40,710 bases of DNA from Streptomyces corallincola (GCF_019104725.1 NZ_JAHRXF010000052.1:1-40710); one strand, 5' to 3'; counted from the first letter of the stretch, positions 23,380 to 32,280 are shown. A program made the numbers and translations. Notes: generated by a model from the letters alone, not told the origin.

Positions 23380-24345
23380 ATGACCCCCGCCCGCCCCGAC
23401 CTCGAACTCCTCGCCGCCGAGGCGCGGGCGGAGCTGGTGCGGGGGATCGGGGGCGAGGGGGTGTGGGAGGGGGAGCCGGAGTGGCGGGCGGCGTTCGCGG
23501 CGGTCCCCCGGCATCTCTTCGTGCCGTACTACCAGGTCGGGTGCGAGCGCAGGTGGGGTGAGGACCCGGACGCCCGTGCGCGGGAGCGGTGGGTGCGGGG
23601 GGCGTACGAGGACGTGCCGCTGGCCACGCGGATACGGGACGGGGAACTGGTGTCGTCCAGCAGCCAGCCCTCGCTGATGGCGCGGATGCTGATCGCGCTG
23701 GACGTGCGGGACGGCGCCCGGGTACTGGAGATCGGCGCGGGCACCGGGTACAACGCGGCGCTGCTCGCGCACCGGCTCGGGGACGGGGGCCTGGTCACCA
23801 CCGTGGACCTGGACCCCGAGATCACCGAGTCCGCCCGCCGCCATCTCACCGCCGCCGGGTACCGGCCCGTCGTCGTCACCGGCGACGGCGCGCGCGGGGT
23901 CCCCGAGCGGGCGCCGTACGACCGGATTCTCGCCACCTGCGAGCTGCCCACCGTGCCGCGCGTCTGGACCGCCCAGTGCGCGCCCGGCGCCCGTATCCTC
24001 GCGCCCGTCGCCACCGGGCTGCTCGACCTCGCCGTGGACGGCGGCCACCGCGCCGAGGGCCGGTTCCTGCCGACGGCCGCCTACTTCGTCCCGCTGCGCG
24101 GCGCCGGTCGCGCCACGGAGCCCGGCGAGCCGGGGGACGAGGTGCCCGCCGGGGTGCGCGAGCAGGACTCGTACCGCTTCCTGCTCGCCCTGGTCCGCGG
24201 CGCGCTCACGCCGCGCGAGGCGCACGCCCTGTGGGAGCGCGCGGGCCGCCCGCGCCGCGAGCGCTACGGCGTCACGGTCACCCCCGACGGCACCCGCGCC
24301 TGGCTGGACGCCCCGGAGGGGCCGGACACCTGGCCGCTGCCGTGA
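23380..24345 (+). CDS. PCMT-like SAM-dependent methyltransferase
   Basis: 321 residues from the ATG at 23380. There is no ribosome site; TACGCT (23369-23374) just upstream suggests a leaderless mRNA with that -10 box. It resembles protein-L-isoaspartate O-methyltransferases: FVPYY, the SSSSQPSLMARMLIAL block (Ser-Gln-Pro near 95-98), SAM motif VLEIGAGTGYNAALL (115-129), VVTGDGARG and ARILAPV. The classic enzyme repairs isoaspartyl residues and is about 210-220 residues long; this one has about 90 extra C-terminal residues (after 210) with a basic GRPRRERYGV segment. Streptomyces has many such paralogues, some modifying ribosomal peptides, but no precursor peptide is visible here. Confidence 0.82.
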   Translation: MTPARPDLELLAAEARAELVRGIGGEGVWEGEPEWRAAFAAVPRHLFVPYYQVGCERRWGEDPDARARERWVRGAYEDVPLATRIRDGELVSSSSQPSLMARMLIALDVRDGARVLEIGAGTGYNAALLAHRLGDGGLVTTVDLDPEITESARRHLTAAGYRPVVVTGDGARGVPERAPYDRILATCELPTVPRVWTAQCAPGARILAPVATGLLDLAVDGGHRAEGRFLPTAAYFVPLRGAGRATEPGEPGDEVPAGVREQDSYRFLLALVRGALTPREAHALWERAGRPRRERYGVTVTPDGTRAWLDAPEGPDTWPLP

Positions 24346-24363
24346 CCGCCGGGCGTCCCGCCG

Positions 24364-25389
24364 TCAGCCGCGCCGGACCGTGATCGTCGTCCACGCCCCC
24401 ACGTGCACCCGGTCCCCGTCCCGCAGCGGGACCGGGACGAAGGGCCGGATGGGTTCGTCGGAGCCGTTGACCGTGGTGCCGTTGGTGGAGTTCTGGTCCA
24501 CCACCGCCCAGGAGCCGTCCGGCTGCTGTTCGAGTACGGCGTGCTGGTGGGAGACGCCGGGGTCCTCCGGGGGGACCGCCAGATCGATGTCGGGGGTGTC
24601 GCCGGTGGAGTGCCGCCGGCGGCCGATGGTGATCCGGTCGCCGGTGAGCGTGCGCCGCTGCTCGGGGGAGTAGGCGGGCAGGTTGAGGCCCGTCGCCTCC
24701 GGTCCGGAGCGGTGCATCATCGCTGTGAAGTAGTCGCGGTCCGGGCCGATGGTCGCGGTCCAGGTCACCGGCGCCTGCGGGGCCTGCGGGAAGCCGGTTG
24801 CCTGACGGCCGCCGCCCTGGGGGTGGCCGTAGTCGTTCTGGCCGCCGCCCGGTGGGGGCAGTTCCCAGTCGCCGCCGCCGTACCCCGGTCCGCCCTCGCG
24901 CGGGTACGCGGGCGGCACGGGCGCGCCCGCCTGCTGGTAGACGCCCTGCCCGGGAGCGCCGGGGCCGATCTGCTCCGGAGGGAACGGCGTCGGGCCCGAG
25001 GGCTCGCCGCCGAAGGGCGGGATCGGCTCGGCCCCGCGGTGCCTCTGCGAGGGGCGCGAGCCCTGGTACTCGTACGGGCCACCGCCGCCGTAGGTCGCGC
25101 TGGGCGGGTCGAAGCGCGGCTGCGGCGGGCGCGGCGCGGCCGGGGTCGGGGTGTTGGTCAGGTAGTTCCAGCGGCACTCCTCGCAGAAGGGCGCGCGGCC
25201 CTCGCGGGGCGTGCGGCACTGCGGGCACAGCTCGGGTTCCGGCGTGCCGGGGTGTGTGCCCTGGGGCGGGAAGCCGTAGCCGCCGTGCGGCGGGGGCGGC
25301 GGCGGGGGCACGGCACCCGCCATGCGGTGACCGCAGACCCCGCACCACTCCTCGGAACCCGACTGGTGTCCGTTCGGGCAGGTCGGCAT
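24364..25389 (-). CDS. FHA-domain protein with zinc ribbons
   Basis: 341 residues, ATG at 25389 after GGAG. Two zinc ribbons open the protein: CPNGH..CGVCGH (4-21) and CPQCRTP..CEECRWNY (about 55-76), separated by a polyproline run. A Pro/Gly/Tyr-rich linker spans about 80-200. The FHA domain occupies about 240-341: ITIGRRRHSTGD, GVSHQHAVL, NSTNGTTVNG, with the Arg, Ser-x-x-His and Asn-Gly residues that bind phosphothreonine. It is the last gene of the pknG locus and so a natural reader or substrate of PknG. Unlike mycobacterial GarA it has no N-terminal ETTS-type phosphorylation motif, so it is not a GarA orthologue. Confidence 0.87.
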   Translation of the reverse strand: MPTCPNGHQSGSEEWCGVCGHRMAGAVPPPPPPPHGGYGFPPQGTHPGTPEPELCPQCRTPREGRAPFCEECRWNYLTNTPTPAAPRPPQPRFDPPSATYGGGGPYEYQGSRPSQRHRGAEPIPPFGGEPSGPTPFPPEQIGPGAPGQGVYQQAGAPVPPAYPREGGPGYGGGDWELPPPGGGQNDYGHPQGGGRQATGFPQAPQAPVTWTATIGPDRDYFTAMMHRSGPEATGLNLPAYSPEQRRTLTGDRITIGRRRHSTGDTPDIDLAVPPEDPGVSHQHAVLEQQPDGSWAVVDQNSTNGTTVNGSDEPIRPFVPVPLRDGDRVHVGAWTTITVRRG

Positions 25390-25481
25390 GGAAGCTCCGC
25401 CCCCTCTCCTTCAAGGTCCCACTCGGTACGGCGCTTCGGCGCGCCGTCGCCCGGCTGTGAACCGGCTGTCACTTCGTCCTG

Positions 25482-26816
25482 TCACTTCGTCACGCGAACG
25501 GTCTTCGTGGAGCGGGTTTCGAGAGTCATCTCGTCGGCCTCCGCGACCTTCGCCTTCAGTCGCACAGTACCCGTCGCCGCATCGACCACGTCCACCACCT
25601 TCGCAAGCAGTTTCGCGGTATCCGCGTTCCCCGACTCCCTGGCGAGCTGGACCGCCCGTCCCAGTCTGGCCGTTGCCCCGTCGATGTCGCCCCTTTTGCG
25701 CAAATCGAGGCCCTGCTGGATCGCCCGCGACAGCTCGGCCTGGCCGGTGTAGTGCGCGACCTGCGGGTTGAGCGAGGTGGACGCCTCCACGTCCTCGGTC
25801 CACACCGCCCGTACGAGGCCCTGCTCGCCCAGGTTCCGCACCGTGCCGTCCCCCTGGAGGACGACCAGGGAGACGCGGGCGGCCAGCATCTCCTGGCCGA
25901 TCCCGGCCGCCGGGACCTCCACGCACAGGTGGTAGTCGCGGGACTCGTCGCCCCAGGCGCCCGTCGGGTAGTCCCCGGTGCGCGGGCCCGCTTCGGTGCG
26001 GCGTCCGGTCAACTCCTCTACGGAGGGCGCTACTTGCTTGAGGAACCGGATGGTGGTGCCGTCCGGCGTCCACACCCGCAGGGAGACGTCGGCGACCTCC
26101 TTGCCCATCACGTTCTCCATCATCCGCGTGAAGTCGGCGGCGAGGTCCTCCGGATCGGCCACGATGTCGGCGGTGCCGAGCAGCGCGGACGCGATGCCTG
26201 TGACCTCTTTCACTTCCCAGTCGGTGCCGACGCCCCGCGCGTCACAGGTGAACCGGCCCGCGCAGGCGTCCAGCGCGGCCTTCAGGTCGGCGGGGTCCTC
26301 GTGCTCGTTGCGGCCGTCGGTGAGCAGGATGCCGTGCCGGATGGACACGTCCGCCCCGGCCAGCAGCGTGTCCGCGAGCCGCAGCCAGGTGCCGATGGCG
26401 GTACCGCCGCCCGCGCCGACCCCGCGCAGCGCGTGCTTGGCCTGCTCGCGTGTGGTGCCGTCCGCCACCGCGACCCGGCCGCCGCCCGGATAGACCTCCT
26501 TGGCGACGTGCGTGCCCGCGACCACCGCGAAGCGCGTGCCGTCGCGCAGCGCGTCGATCGCGGCGGCCGTCGCGTCACGGGCGTTGCGCATCTTGGTCGG
26601 CGGGTAGTCCATCGAACCGGAGGCGTCCACCATCAGCACGACCGCCGCCGCGGGCGCGGTGGCCGCGTTCCCGGCCCCGGTGGCGCCGACCGTGCCACCG
26701 CCGGTCGAGGTCACCGTGACGATCGCGTTGACCTCCCGGCCGCCCTCGGGCAGGTACTCGTTCTGGTAGACGTCCACCGCGAAGCGCGGGCCGTCCGGCT
26801 TGGCGAAGTTGGCCAT
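25482..26816 (-). CDS. VWA-domain protein (pknG locus)
   Basis: 444 residues, ATG at 26816 with a GGGGGATG-type site. An N-terminal beta segment (1-57) precedes a von Willebrand A domain with the metal site DASGS (64-68), the later Thr in GGGTAIGTW and the Asp in LLTDGRNEHED, so it should bind a divalent metal and a protein ligand. The C-terminal part has a beta-rich region and then a helical repeat (QAELSRAIQQGLDLRKRGDI, ARLGRAVQLARESGNADTAKLLAK) like a TPR. No signal peptide is present, so it is cytoplasmic. It lies between the PP2C and FHA genes and probably acts as a scaffold in the same signalling complex. Confidence 0.88.
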   Translation of the reverse strand: MANFAKPDGPRFAVDVYQNEYLPEGGREVNAIVTVTSTGGGTVGATGAGNAATAPAAAVVLMVDASGSMDYPPTKMRNARDATAAAIDALRDGTRFAVVAGTHVAKEVYPGGGRVAVADGTTREQAKHALRGVGAGGGTAIGTWLRLADTLLAGADVSIRHGILLTDGRNEHEDPADLKAALDACAGRFTCDARGVGTDWEVKEVTGIASALLGTADIVADPEDLAADFTRMMENVMGKEVADVSLRVWTPDGTTIRFLKQVAPSVEELTGRRTEAGPRTGDYPTGAWGDESRDYHLCVEVPAAGIGQEMLAARVSLVVLQGDGTVRNLGEQGLVRAVWTEDVEASTSLNPQVAHYTGQAELSRAIQQGLDLRKRGDIDGATARLGRAVQLARESGNADTAKLLAKVVDVVDAATGTVRLKAKVAEADEMTLETRSTKTVRVTK

Positions 26817-26920
26817 GTGCGTTCACATCCCCCTCGGTGCGCCCCGCCGTGCGGGCCGCGCGTGCGGCGGACCGATCCCCTCCGGTCCGTGAAGCGGTGA
26901 CACGGTGGCAACGCGGTGGA

Positions 26921-27032
26921 GCCACGATGCCGTGCTGCCGTATTGCCGTGCTGCCGTGCTGCCGTGCTGCCGTGAAGCGGTGTTGCTGTGAGGCCGTGCT
27001 GCCGTGCTGCCGTGCTGCCGTGCTGTCGTGAA
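26921..27032. repeat. 8-bp tandem repeat, 14 units in phase
   Basis: Fourteen consecutive 8-bp units run from 26921 to 27032. Eight units are exactly GCCGTGCT; the others differ by one to three bases (GCCACGAT, GCCGTATT, GCCGTGAA, GCGGTGTT, GCTGTGAG, GTCGTGAA). The array fills most of the 248-bp gap between the PP2C stop (27065) and VWA start (26816). Eight is not a multiple of three, so it is non-coding. Confidence 0.92.
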
Positions 27033-27064
27033 GCTGCGGGAGCCCTGCCCCGGGGGGCGCGGGC

Positions 27065-28438
27065 TCAGGCCGATCCTGCCCCCTCCGGCGGTGCCGGGAA
27101 CGGCAGGAGGGCCACTGTTACGTTGTCGTGGCCGCCGCCGTCCAGGGCGTGGCCGACCAGCACGCGGGCCGCGTGCAGCGGGCGCCCGGTGGCGTCGGAG
27201 GGGAGCACGGCCGCCATCTCCTCGGCCGTCTCCGCGTAGTTCCACAGGCCGTCCGTGCAGACCAGCACCGTGCCGGGACGGTCCGGCTTGAACGACGCGG
27301 TGTGCGGCTCCAGTTCGTAGGCGTCGGCGCCGAGCCAGCCGGTGATGGCGTGGGCCCGCTCGTCGGCGTACGCCTCCGCGTCGCTCATCAGCCCGGCCGC
27401 GACCATCTGCGCGGCCCACGAGTCGTCCTCGGTGAGCCGGGCGGCGGGCGCGCTCCGGTCGGCCGGTACCCAGTAGGCGCGGCTGTCCCCGACCCAGCCG
27501 ACCACCAGCAGTCCGGGGGTGACGACCGCGCCGACGATGGTGCAGGCCGGGGAGTTCTGGTGCGGGGTGTGCTCGCGGGCCGACACCGGTTCCCCGGCGA
27601 GGGCGTCCACCGCCTCGGCGGCGGCCACGATCGCCTCGTGCATCGCCTGCTGCGGATGCGTACCGCGCGGCAGGGCGGCCAGCAGTACCTCCCCGGCGGT
27701 CCGGGCGGCGGCGGCGGACGCCTCGTCGGGGCGGGTCGCGGAGGACACCCCGTCGCAGACCACGGCCAGCGCGGCGGGCGTGCCGTCGGGCAGCGCGGTG
27801 TGCCCGATCGAGAAGAAGTCCTCGTTGCGGTGGTGCCGCAGACCCCGGTCGCTGACCGCCGCCACCGGGCCCGACTCCCGTTCCAGATGGTCGCGTTCGC
27901 GCGGCTGGGCGTGCCCGCAGTTCTCGCAGTAGCCGTCCCCGTCCACTCGGCCCGCCCGGCAGGCCACGCAGAGCAGCTCGGTGGGCACGGTGTCCGGGTG
28001 GTCCGGCGCCGACCGGGGGTCGGGGGCCTGGAGCGGGTACTCCTCGCCCGGCCCGGGGCGGTCGAACCGGACACCGGAGGAGGTCTCGGCGGCCTGCTGG
28101 GCGTGCGCGCCGCCCGCGAGCGTACGGCCGCCCGAGTCGGTACCGGCGAGATCGGTCGGCAGGTGCGCGGCCGGACCGGCGCTCGACGAACCCCGCTCGG
28201 CGGACGGCCAGCCGACCCCCTCACCGGCCGGTTCCGGCCCGGCCTCCGGTGTGGTCTCCCGCGCGGCTTCCGGCCCGGCCTCCATCGCAAGGGCGTCCCT
28301 CATCATCAGGGTCGCGTGGTCCTGCGGCCCGGCGGACAGATCGTGTCCGCACGCGCCGCAGAACAGGTCGCCCGGTTCGAGCGGCTCGGCGCAGCTCGGA
28401 CACTTCGACGGTGCTGTCTGCTGGGGCATCTGCGACAT
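27065..28438 (-). CDS. PP2C-family serine/threonine phosphatase with zinc ribbons
   Basis: 457 residues from the ATG at 28438, three bases after the pknG stop; a TTG one codon earlier is also possible. Zinc ribbons lie at 13-32 (CPSCAEP..CGACGHDL) and about 160-182 (CVACRAG..CENCGH), with a disordered Glu/Ala/Pro linker between. The phosphatase domain (about 195-455) has RHHRNEDFF, VVCDGVSS, GDSRAYW, CTDGLWNY and GGHDNVTVAL, so the metal-binding Asp residues are all present and it should be active. Zinc ribbons of the same style occur in the kinase and the FHA protein. The obvious role is to reverse PknG phosphorylation, inferred from position. Confidence 0.92.
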   Translation of the reverse strand: MSQMPQQTAPSKCPSCAEPLEPGDLFCGACGHDLSAGPQDHATLMMRDALAMEAGPEAARETTPEAGPEPAGEGVGWPSAERGSSSAGPAAHLPTDLAGTDSGGRTLAGGAHAQQAAETSSGVRFDRPGPGEEYPLQAPDPRSAPDHPDTVPTELLCVACRAGRVDGDGYCENCGHAQPRERDHLERESGPVAAVSDRGLRHHRNEDFFSIGHTALPDGTPAALAVVCDGVSSATRPDEASAAAARTAGEVLLAALPRGTHPQQAMHEAIVAAAEAVDALAGEPVSAREHTPHQNSPACTIVGAVVTPGLLVVGWVGDSRAYWVPADRSAPAARLTEDDSWAAQMVAAGLMSDAEAYADERAHAITGWLGADAYELEPHTASFKPDRPGTVLVCTDGLWNYAETAEEMAAVLPSDATGRPLHAARVLVGHALDGGGHDNVTVALLPFPAPPEGAGSA

Positions 28439-28441
28439 CAA

Positions 28442-30889
28442 CTACACCCACGTCCGGGGGCGGTAACGGTTGGCCCGTTCCACCAGCTCGATCCTCTCCT
28501 GGCCGCCGGGCGCCAGCCGGGCCAGCACGCGGTACGCGCGCTCCAGACCGAAGCGCAGGCCCCGCTCGTCCAGCCCGCTGCCGAGCAGGACCCGGCCGTT
28601 CCCGACGGGTCCCGAGGTGCCCCGGCCCCCGGAGAGTATCCAGTCCAGGGCGCTGCCGAGCACTTCGGTGGCCAACTGCTCGCGCCGCCCGGGGTCCAGA
28701 CCGTACGCGTCCAGCGCCTCCACCTGCCCGGCGGCGGCCGTCAGGTCCGCCAGGAACGGTACGTCGCCCGGCCCCGCCGTACGCTGCCGCAGCCGGGCCC
28801 GTACGGCGGCGACCCGCGCCGCCGTGTAGTGGATGGACGACTCCGGCACCGACTCCAGGGTGCCCACCGCCCCCGCACGGTCCCCGGCCGCCAGCCGGGT
28901 ACGGGCCAGCCCGAACGCGGAACTGACGAAGCTCGGGTCGGTCGCCCACACCAGCCGGTAGTACTCGGCGGCGTTGTCCAGCTGGCCCAGCACCTCCGCG
29001 CACAGCCCCAGCGCAAGCTTCGGCGCCACCTCACCCGGAAAGGCGTCGTACACCGCGTCGAAGGCCAGCGCCGCGCCCTCGAAGTCACCGGTGGCCAGCG
29101 CCGTCACGCCCCGGTACCAGACCACCCGCCAGTCCTCGGAGCGCGCCCCGTCCAGCGCGGCCAGCTCCGCGAGCGCCGCCGAATGCTCACCGTTCTCCAG
29201 CCGGGCCCGCACCCCCCGCAGCCGGGTCTCCACCGTCCGCGCGGGCGCCGACTCCAGCGCGGCCAGCAGCTCGGCCGGGGCCGAGGCGACCAGCCCGGCG
29301 AGGAACGCCGCGTCCGGGTCGGCCGGGTCCACCAGCGGCACCGGCAGCGCCAGCGCGGCGGCGGCCGTGTCCACCGGCCGGACCAGCGCGCCCGGCGGCA
29401 GCTCCGGCACCGCGGGCACGGACACCGCCCGGTGCGTCGGACGCGCCCCGAGCAGCGAGACGTCACCCGTCAGCCGGGGGAACAACTCCGTGTCGGTGAC
29501 GCGTGCTTCGGGCCCGAACAGGGTGGACAGCGCGGGCCGCGCCCGGCCCGTCTGCACCGAGACCACCTCGCGCAGCACCCCGGTGAGCTGGTCCGCCATC
29601 TCCTGCGCGGAACCGAACCGGCGCGCCGGATCGGGGTCGGTGGCCCGCACCAGCAGCCGGTAGAACGACTCGTACCGCCTGAACACCTCCACGGTGTCCG
29701 GGTCGGGCAGCGAGTCCACGTGGATGCCGGTGTAGCCCTGGAAGTCGAGGGCGAGCACCGCCAGGGTGCGGCCCACGGTGTACAGGTCGCTCGCCACCGA
29801 CGGGCCGACCTCGGCCACCTCCGGCGCCTGGTAGCCGACCGTGCCGTAGATCGCGGACGTGTGGTCGTCCACGCGGCGCACCGCGCCCATGTCGATGAGC
29901 TTCAGCTCGTCCTCGGTCTGGATCGCGTTGTCCACCTTGAAGTCGCAGTACAGCAGGTTGCGGCTGTGCAGATGGCCGAGCGCCCCCAGCGCCTCGATGC
30001 CGTACGCGCACGCCTGCGCCACCGGCAGCGGATCGCGCCGCCCGTCCGCCGTGCGGCGGCCGTTGGCGACCTCCTTCAGCGACTTCCCGCCGACGTACTC
30101 CATGACGATGTAGCCGTCGAGCGAGCCGGTGCGCTGGTCCAGGTGCTCCACGAAGTTGTAGATCCGCACGATGTTGGCGTGCTCGATCTCCGCGAGGAAC
30201 TGGCGCTCGGAGATCGCCGCCTTGATCGCGTCCTCGTCCGCCGTGTCCAGCAGGCCCTTGAGCACCACCCACCGGTCCCCGACCGCCCGGTCCACCGCGA
30301 GATAGATCCAGCCGAGCCCGCCGTGCGCGAGACAGCCCGCCACCTCGTACTGCCCGCGCACCACGTCCCCGGCCGTCAGCTTCGGCACGAAGGAGTACGG
30401 ATGCCCGCACTTGGTGCAGAACCCCTCGGTGCGGCCCGCCGTGCTGCCGCGCGAACGGCCCACCGGCGCACCGCAGTCGGAGTGCGAGCAGAACCGCTTG
30501 CGCTCGGCGACCTCCGGGTTCTCCAGCACCATCGCGCACGGGTCCGGACGCGGCACGCGCTCCACCGTCACCAGGCCCGCGCCGAGCCGCCCGCGCGTGG
30601 ACGTGCCCGAGGACGCGCCGGAACTGCGCACCGACACCGACCGGCCCGCCGTCCCGCCCGGCACCGACCGGGACAGCCGCCCCGACACCGACCGGCGCGA
30701 GCGCGCCGACTGCGCCGAGGTCCTCGTGCTGCGGGCGCTGCGACCGCTCGCCCCGCCCCGCTCACCGGACGGGTCCGCTCCGGCCACCGGCGCGAGACCG
30801 CACGTGCCGCAGTACAGCTCACCCCCGCCGACGTCCTCGTACGACCCCTCGCAGCCCGGCCGTCCGCAGCTCTGTTCCGCCTCGCTCAC
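28442..30889 (-). CDS. pknG: Serine/threonine protein kinase, PknG type
   Basis: 815 residues from a GTG at 30889 that overlaps the preceding stop (GTGA). Order: N-terminal zinc ribbon (Cys8, 13, 27, 30); an Arg/Ser-rich disordered stretch (48-100) with many possible phosphosites; a rubredoxin-like metal site (Cys134, Cys139, Cys158, Cys161); kinase domain at about 180-440 with Gly loop GCLAHGGLGW (185-194), Lys211, catalytic YCDFKVDN (Asp316, Lys318, Asn321) and DMG (Asp333) in place of DFG; then a TPR-like helical C-terminus. This is the PknG plan (rubredoxin, kinase, TPR), cytosolic and redox-linked. In mycobacteria PknG responds to amino acids through GlnX-GlnH and phosphorylates GarA. 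The same partners are encoded just upstream. Confidence 0.9.
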   Translation of the reverse strand: MSEAEQSCGRPGCEGSYEDVGGGELYCGTCGLAPVAGADPSGERGGASGRSARSTRTSAQSARSRRSVSGRLSRSVPGGTAGRSVSVRSSGASSGTSTRGRLGAGLVTVERVPRPDPCAMVLENPEVAERKRFCSHSDCGAPVGRSRGSTAGRTEGFCTKCGHPYSFVPKLTAGDVVRGQYEVAGCLAHGGLGWIYLAVDRAVGDRWVVLKGLLDTADEDAIKAAISERQFLAEIEHANIVRIYNFVEHLDQRTGSLDGYIVMEYVGGKSLKEVANGRRTADGRRDPLPVAQACAYGIEALGALGHLHSRNLLYCDFKVDNAIQTEDELKLIDMGAVRRVDDHTSAIYGTVGYQAPEVAEVGPSVASDLYTVGRTLAVLALDFQGYTGIHVDSLPDPDTVEVFRRYESFYRLLVRATDPDPARRFGSAQEMADQLTGVLREVVSVQTGRARPALSTLFGPEARVTDTELFPRLTGDVSLLGARPTHRAVSVPAVPELPPGALVRPVDTAAAALALPVPLVDPADPDAAFLAGLVASAPAELLAALESAPARTVETRLRGVRARLENGEHSAALAELAALDGARSEDWRVVWYRGVTALATGDFEGAALAFDAVYDAFPGEVAPKLALGLCAEVLGQLDNAAEYYRLVWATDPSFVSSAFGLARTRLAAGDRAGAVGTLESVPESSIHYTAARVAAVRARLRQRTAGPGDVPFLADLTAAAGQVEALDAYGLDPGRREQLATEVLGSALDWILSGGRGTSGPVGNGRVLLGSGLDERGLRFGLERAYRVLARLAPGGQERIELVERANRYRPRTWV

Positions 30890-32175
30890 GCGTGCTCCCC
30901 CTTCCGGTCCTCGGGTCCCTGCCCGCCCGACACCCGTGGCCCGCCCAGCAGTTCGGCCGCCGCGCGCTGATAGCGCAGGACGGCCTGTTCGGCCACCCTG
31001 AGATCACAGGGGGCGCTCCACAGCATCCGGCGGGCCGCGTCGTACCGCTCGATCAGCAGCGGGTCCTCGGCCAGCCCGTGCCGGGACACCTTCGCCCGGT
31101 ACGCGTCCAGCCGCCCGCGCAGCTCGGCGCGGACCGCGAGCGGCGCGGTCACGGCCGTCAACGACTCGCGGGCGCGCAGCAGTTCGTCCTCCGCCTTGGC
31201 CTCCAGCGACTCCAGCAGCGGCGACAGCCGGTGCCACTGGCCCTGCCGCCGGTACTCGGCCGCCGCCGCCAGTTGCTCCTGGAGCACGGTCGGCGGACCG
31301 CTCACCACCGGCACCTCGGTCGCCGCGATCTTCGCCAGCACCTCACCGCGCGCCGTGCGCGCCTCGGCCAGCGTGCGGTCGGCGCGCGAGAGCACGTCCC
31401 GCAGCCGCACCAGCCGGGTCTCGGCGTCCTGCCGGACCGTCAGCACCGCGTCGATCTCCCGGCGCACGTCCTCCAGGGCGCGCGCCTCACGGTCGTACAC
31501 CCGCGTGTCCGGGCGGCCGCCGCCGGGCGCCGAACTGCCCTCGGCGGGCACCCAGAAGCCCAGCGGGTCGCTCACCACGTCCTCGCGCAGCCGGGTCAGG
31601 GTGCGGGTGATCCGCGCCAGGTCGTCCCCGGCCGGATGCTCACCCGGCCGCACCCCGACGGAGTGCGCCAGATCGCGGGTCCGCTTCAGCTCGGCGGCCA
31701 GTAAATCTATCCGCGCGGGCAGCGCCGACCAGACCGCGTCCGCCGTGACGACCATGTCCAGCGAGGACGCGTACAGGTCGTTCATCCGGTCCACCAGACC
31801 GGCCAGGGAGTACGCCTCGGCCAGTCGGCTGCCGCCGGTCACCGTCACCGACTCCCCGCGCAGCAGCTCGGTCAGCTCCGCCAGGTCCTGCTGGCTGGAC
31901 CAGCGGCGCCGGGAACGGATCTCGCGGGCCTGCCGCAGTGCGGCGGCGTACGCGTCGAAGCACGTCCACAGCAGGGTGATGGCCGCCTCGGTGGCCGCCC
32001 AGCGCTCCCGGGTGGTCCCGGTCAGCTCGGCGCCTTCGAGGAGCCTGCGGCCCGCGTGGTCCTGGAGGGCGAACAGCGAGGTCTCGATCGCCTCGTGCTC
32101 CGCGCCGAGCCGCGCCAGCGCACGGTCCACCTCGTCCCGGTCCATCACCGGCCCGGCGGGGTCCGTGACGCCCAT
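30886..32175 (-). CDS. Long helical (coiled-coil) protein coupled to pknG; contains a TTA codon
   Basis: 429 residues, ATG at 32175 after AGAGG. Sequence is almost entirely helical with Leu/Ala heptads (for example LARLGAEHEAIETSLFALQ, YDREARALEDVRREIDAVL, RDVLSRADRTLAEARTARGE), with no membrane segment and no recognised domain. It ends in a charged tail. Leu158 is encoded by TTA (minus strand 31704-31702), the codon read only by the bldA tRNA in Streptomyces, within a run of rare codons (ATA GAT TTA). Its stop overlaps the pknG start, so pknG translation may depend on it. This gene has no counterpart in the mycobacterial glnX-glnH-pknG set; it could be an adaptor between the membrane sensors and the kinase, which is inference. 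Confidence 0.85.
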   Translation of the reverse strand: MGVTDPAGPVMDRDEVDRALARLGAEHEAIETSLFALQDHAGRRLLEGAELTGTTRERWAATEAAITLLWTCFDAYAAALRQAREIRSRRRWSSQQDLAELTELLRGESVTVTGGSRLAEAYSLAGLVDRMNDLYASSLDMVVTADAVWSALPARIDLLAAELKRTRDLAHSVGVRPGEHPAGDDLARITRTLTRLREDVVSDPLGFWVPAEGSSAPGGGRPDTRVYDREARALEDVRREIDAVLTVRQDAETRLVRLRDVLSRADRTLAEARTARGEVLAKIAATEVPVVSGPPTVLQEQLAAAAEYRRQGQWHRLSPLLESLEAKAEDELLRARESLTAVTAPLAVRAELRGRLDAYRAKVSRHGLAEDPLLIERYDAARRMLWSAPCDLRVAEQAVLRYQRAAAELLGGPRVSGGQGPEDRKGEHA

Positions 32176-32280
32176 TCATCACCTCTCGCTGCTCGTGTCG
32201 CCGCCCGCTGGGCCGCTGTCCCGCTCTCGATGTCCCGCGCCGTCGCGGTGTTGTCGTCCGGCCCCGTCTCCCGGCGCCGC

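Noticed and set aside
23380..24345. Lanthipeptide or graspetide tailoring methyltransferase with a precursor peptide
   Set aside because: PCMT-like enzymes occur in such clusters, but no short precursor gene, ATP-grasp or lanthionine synthetase lies nearby.
27128..30970. Very long plus-strand open frame (about 1280 codons) opposite PP2C and pknG
   Set aside because: It is an antisense shadow: low-complexity Arg/His/Gly composition, no motifs, and it spans two well-supported minus-strand genes and their junction.
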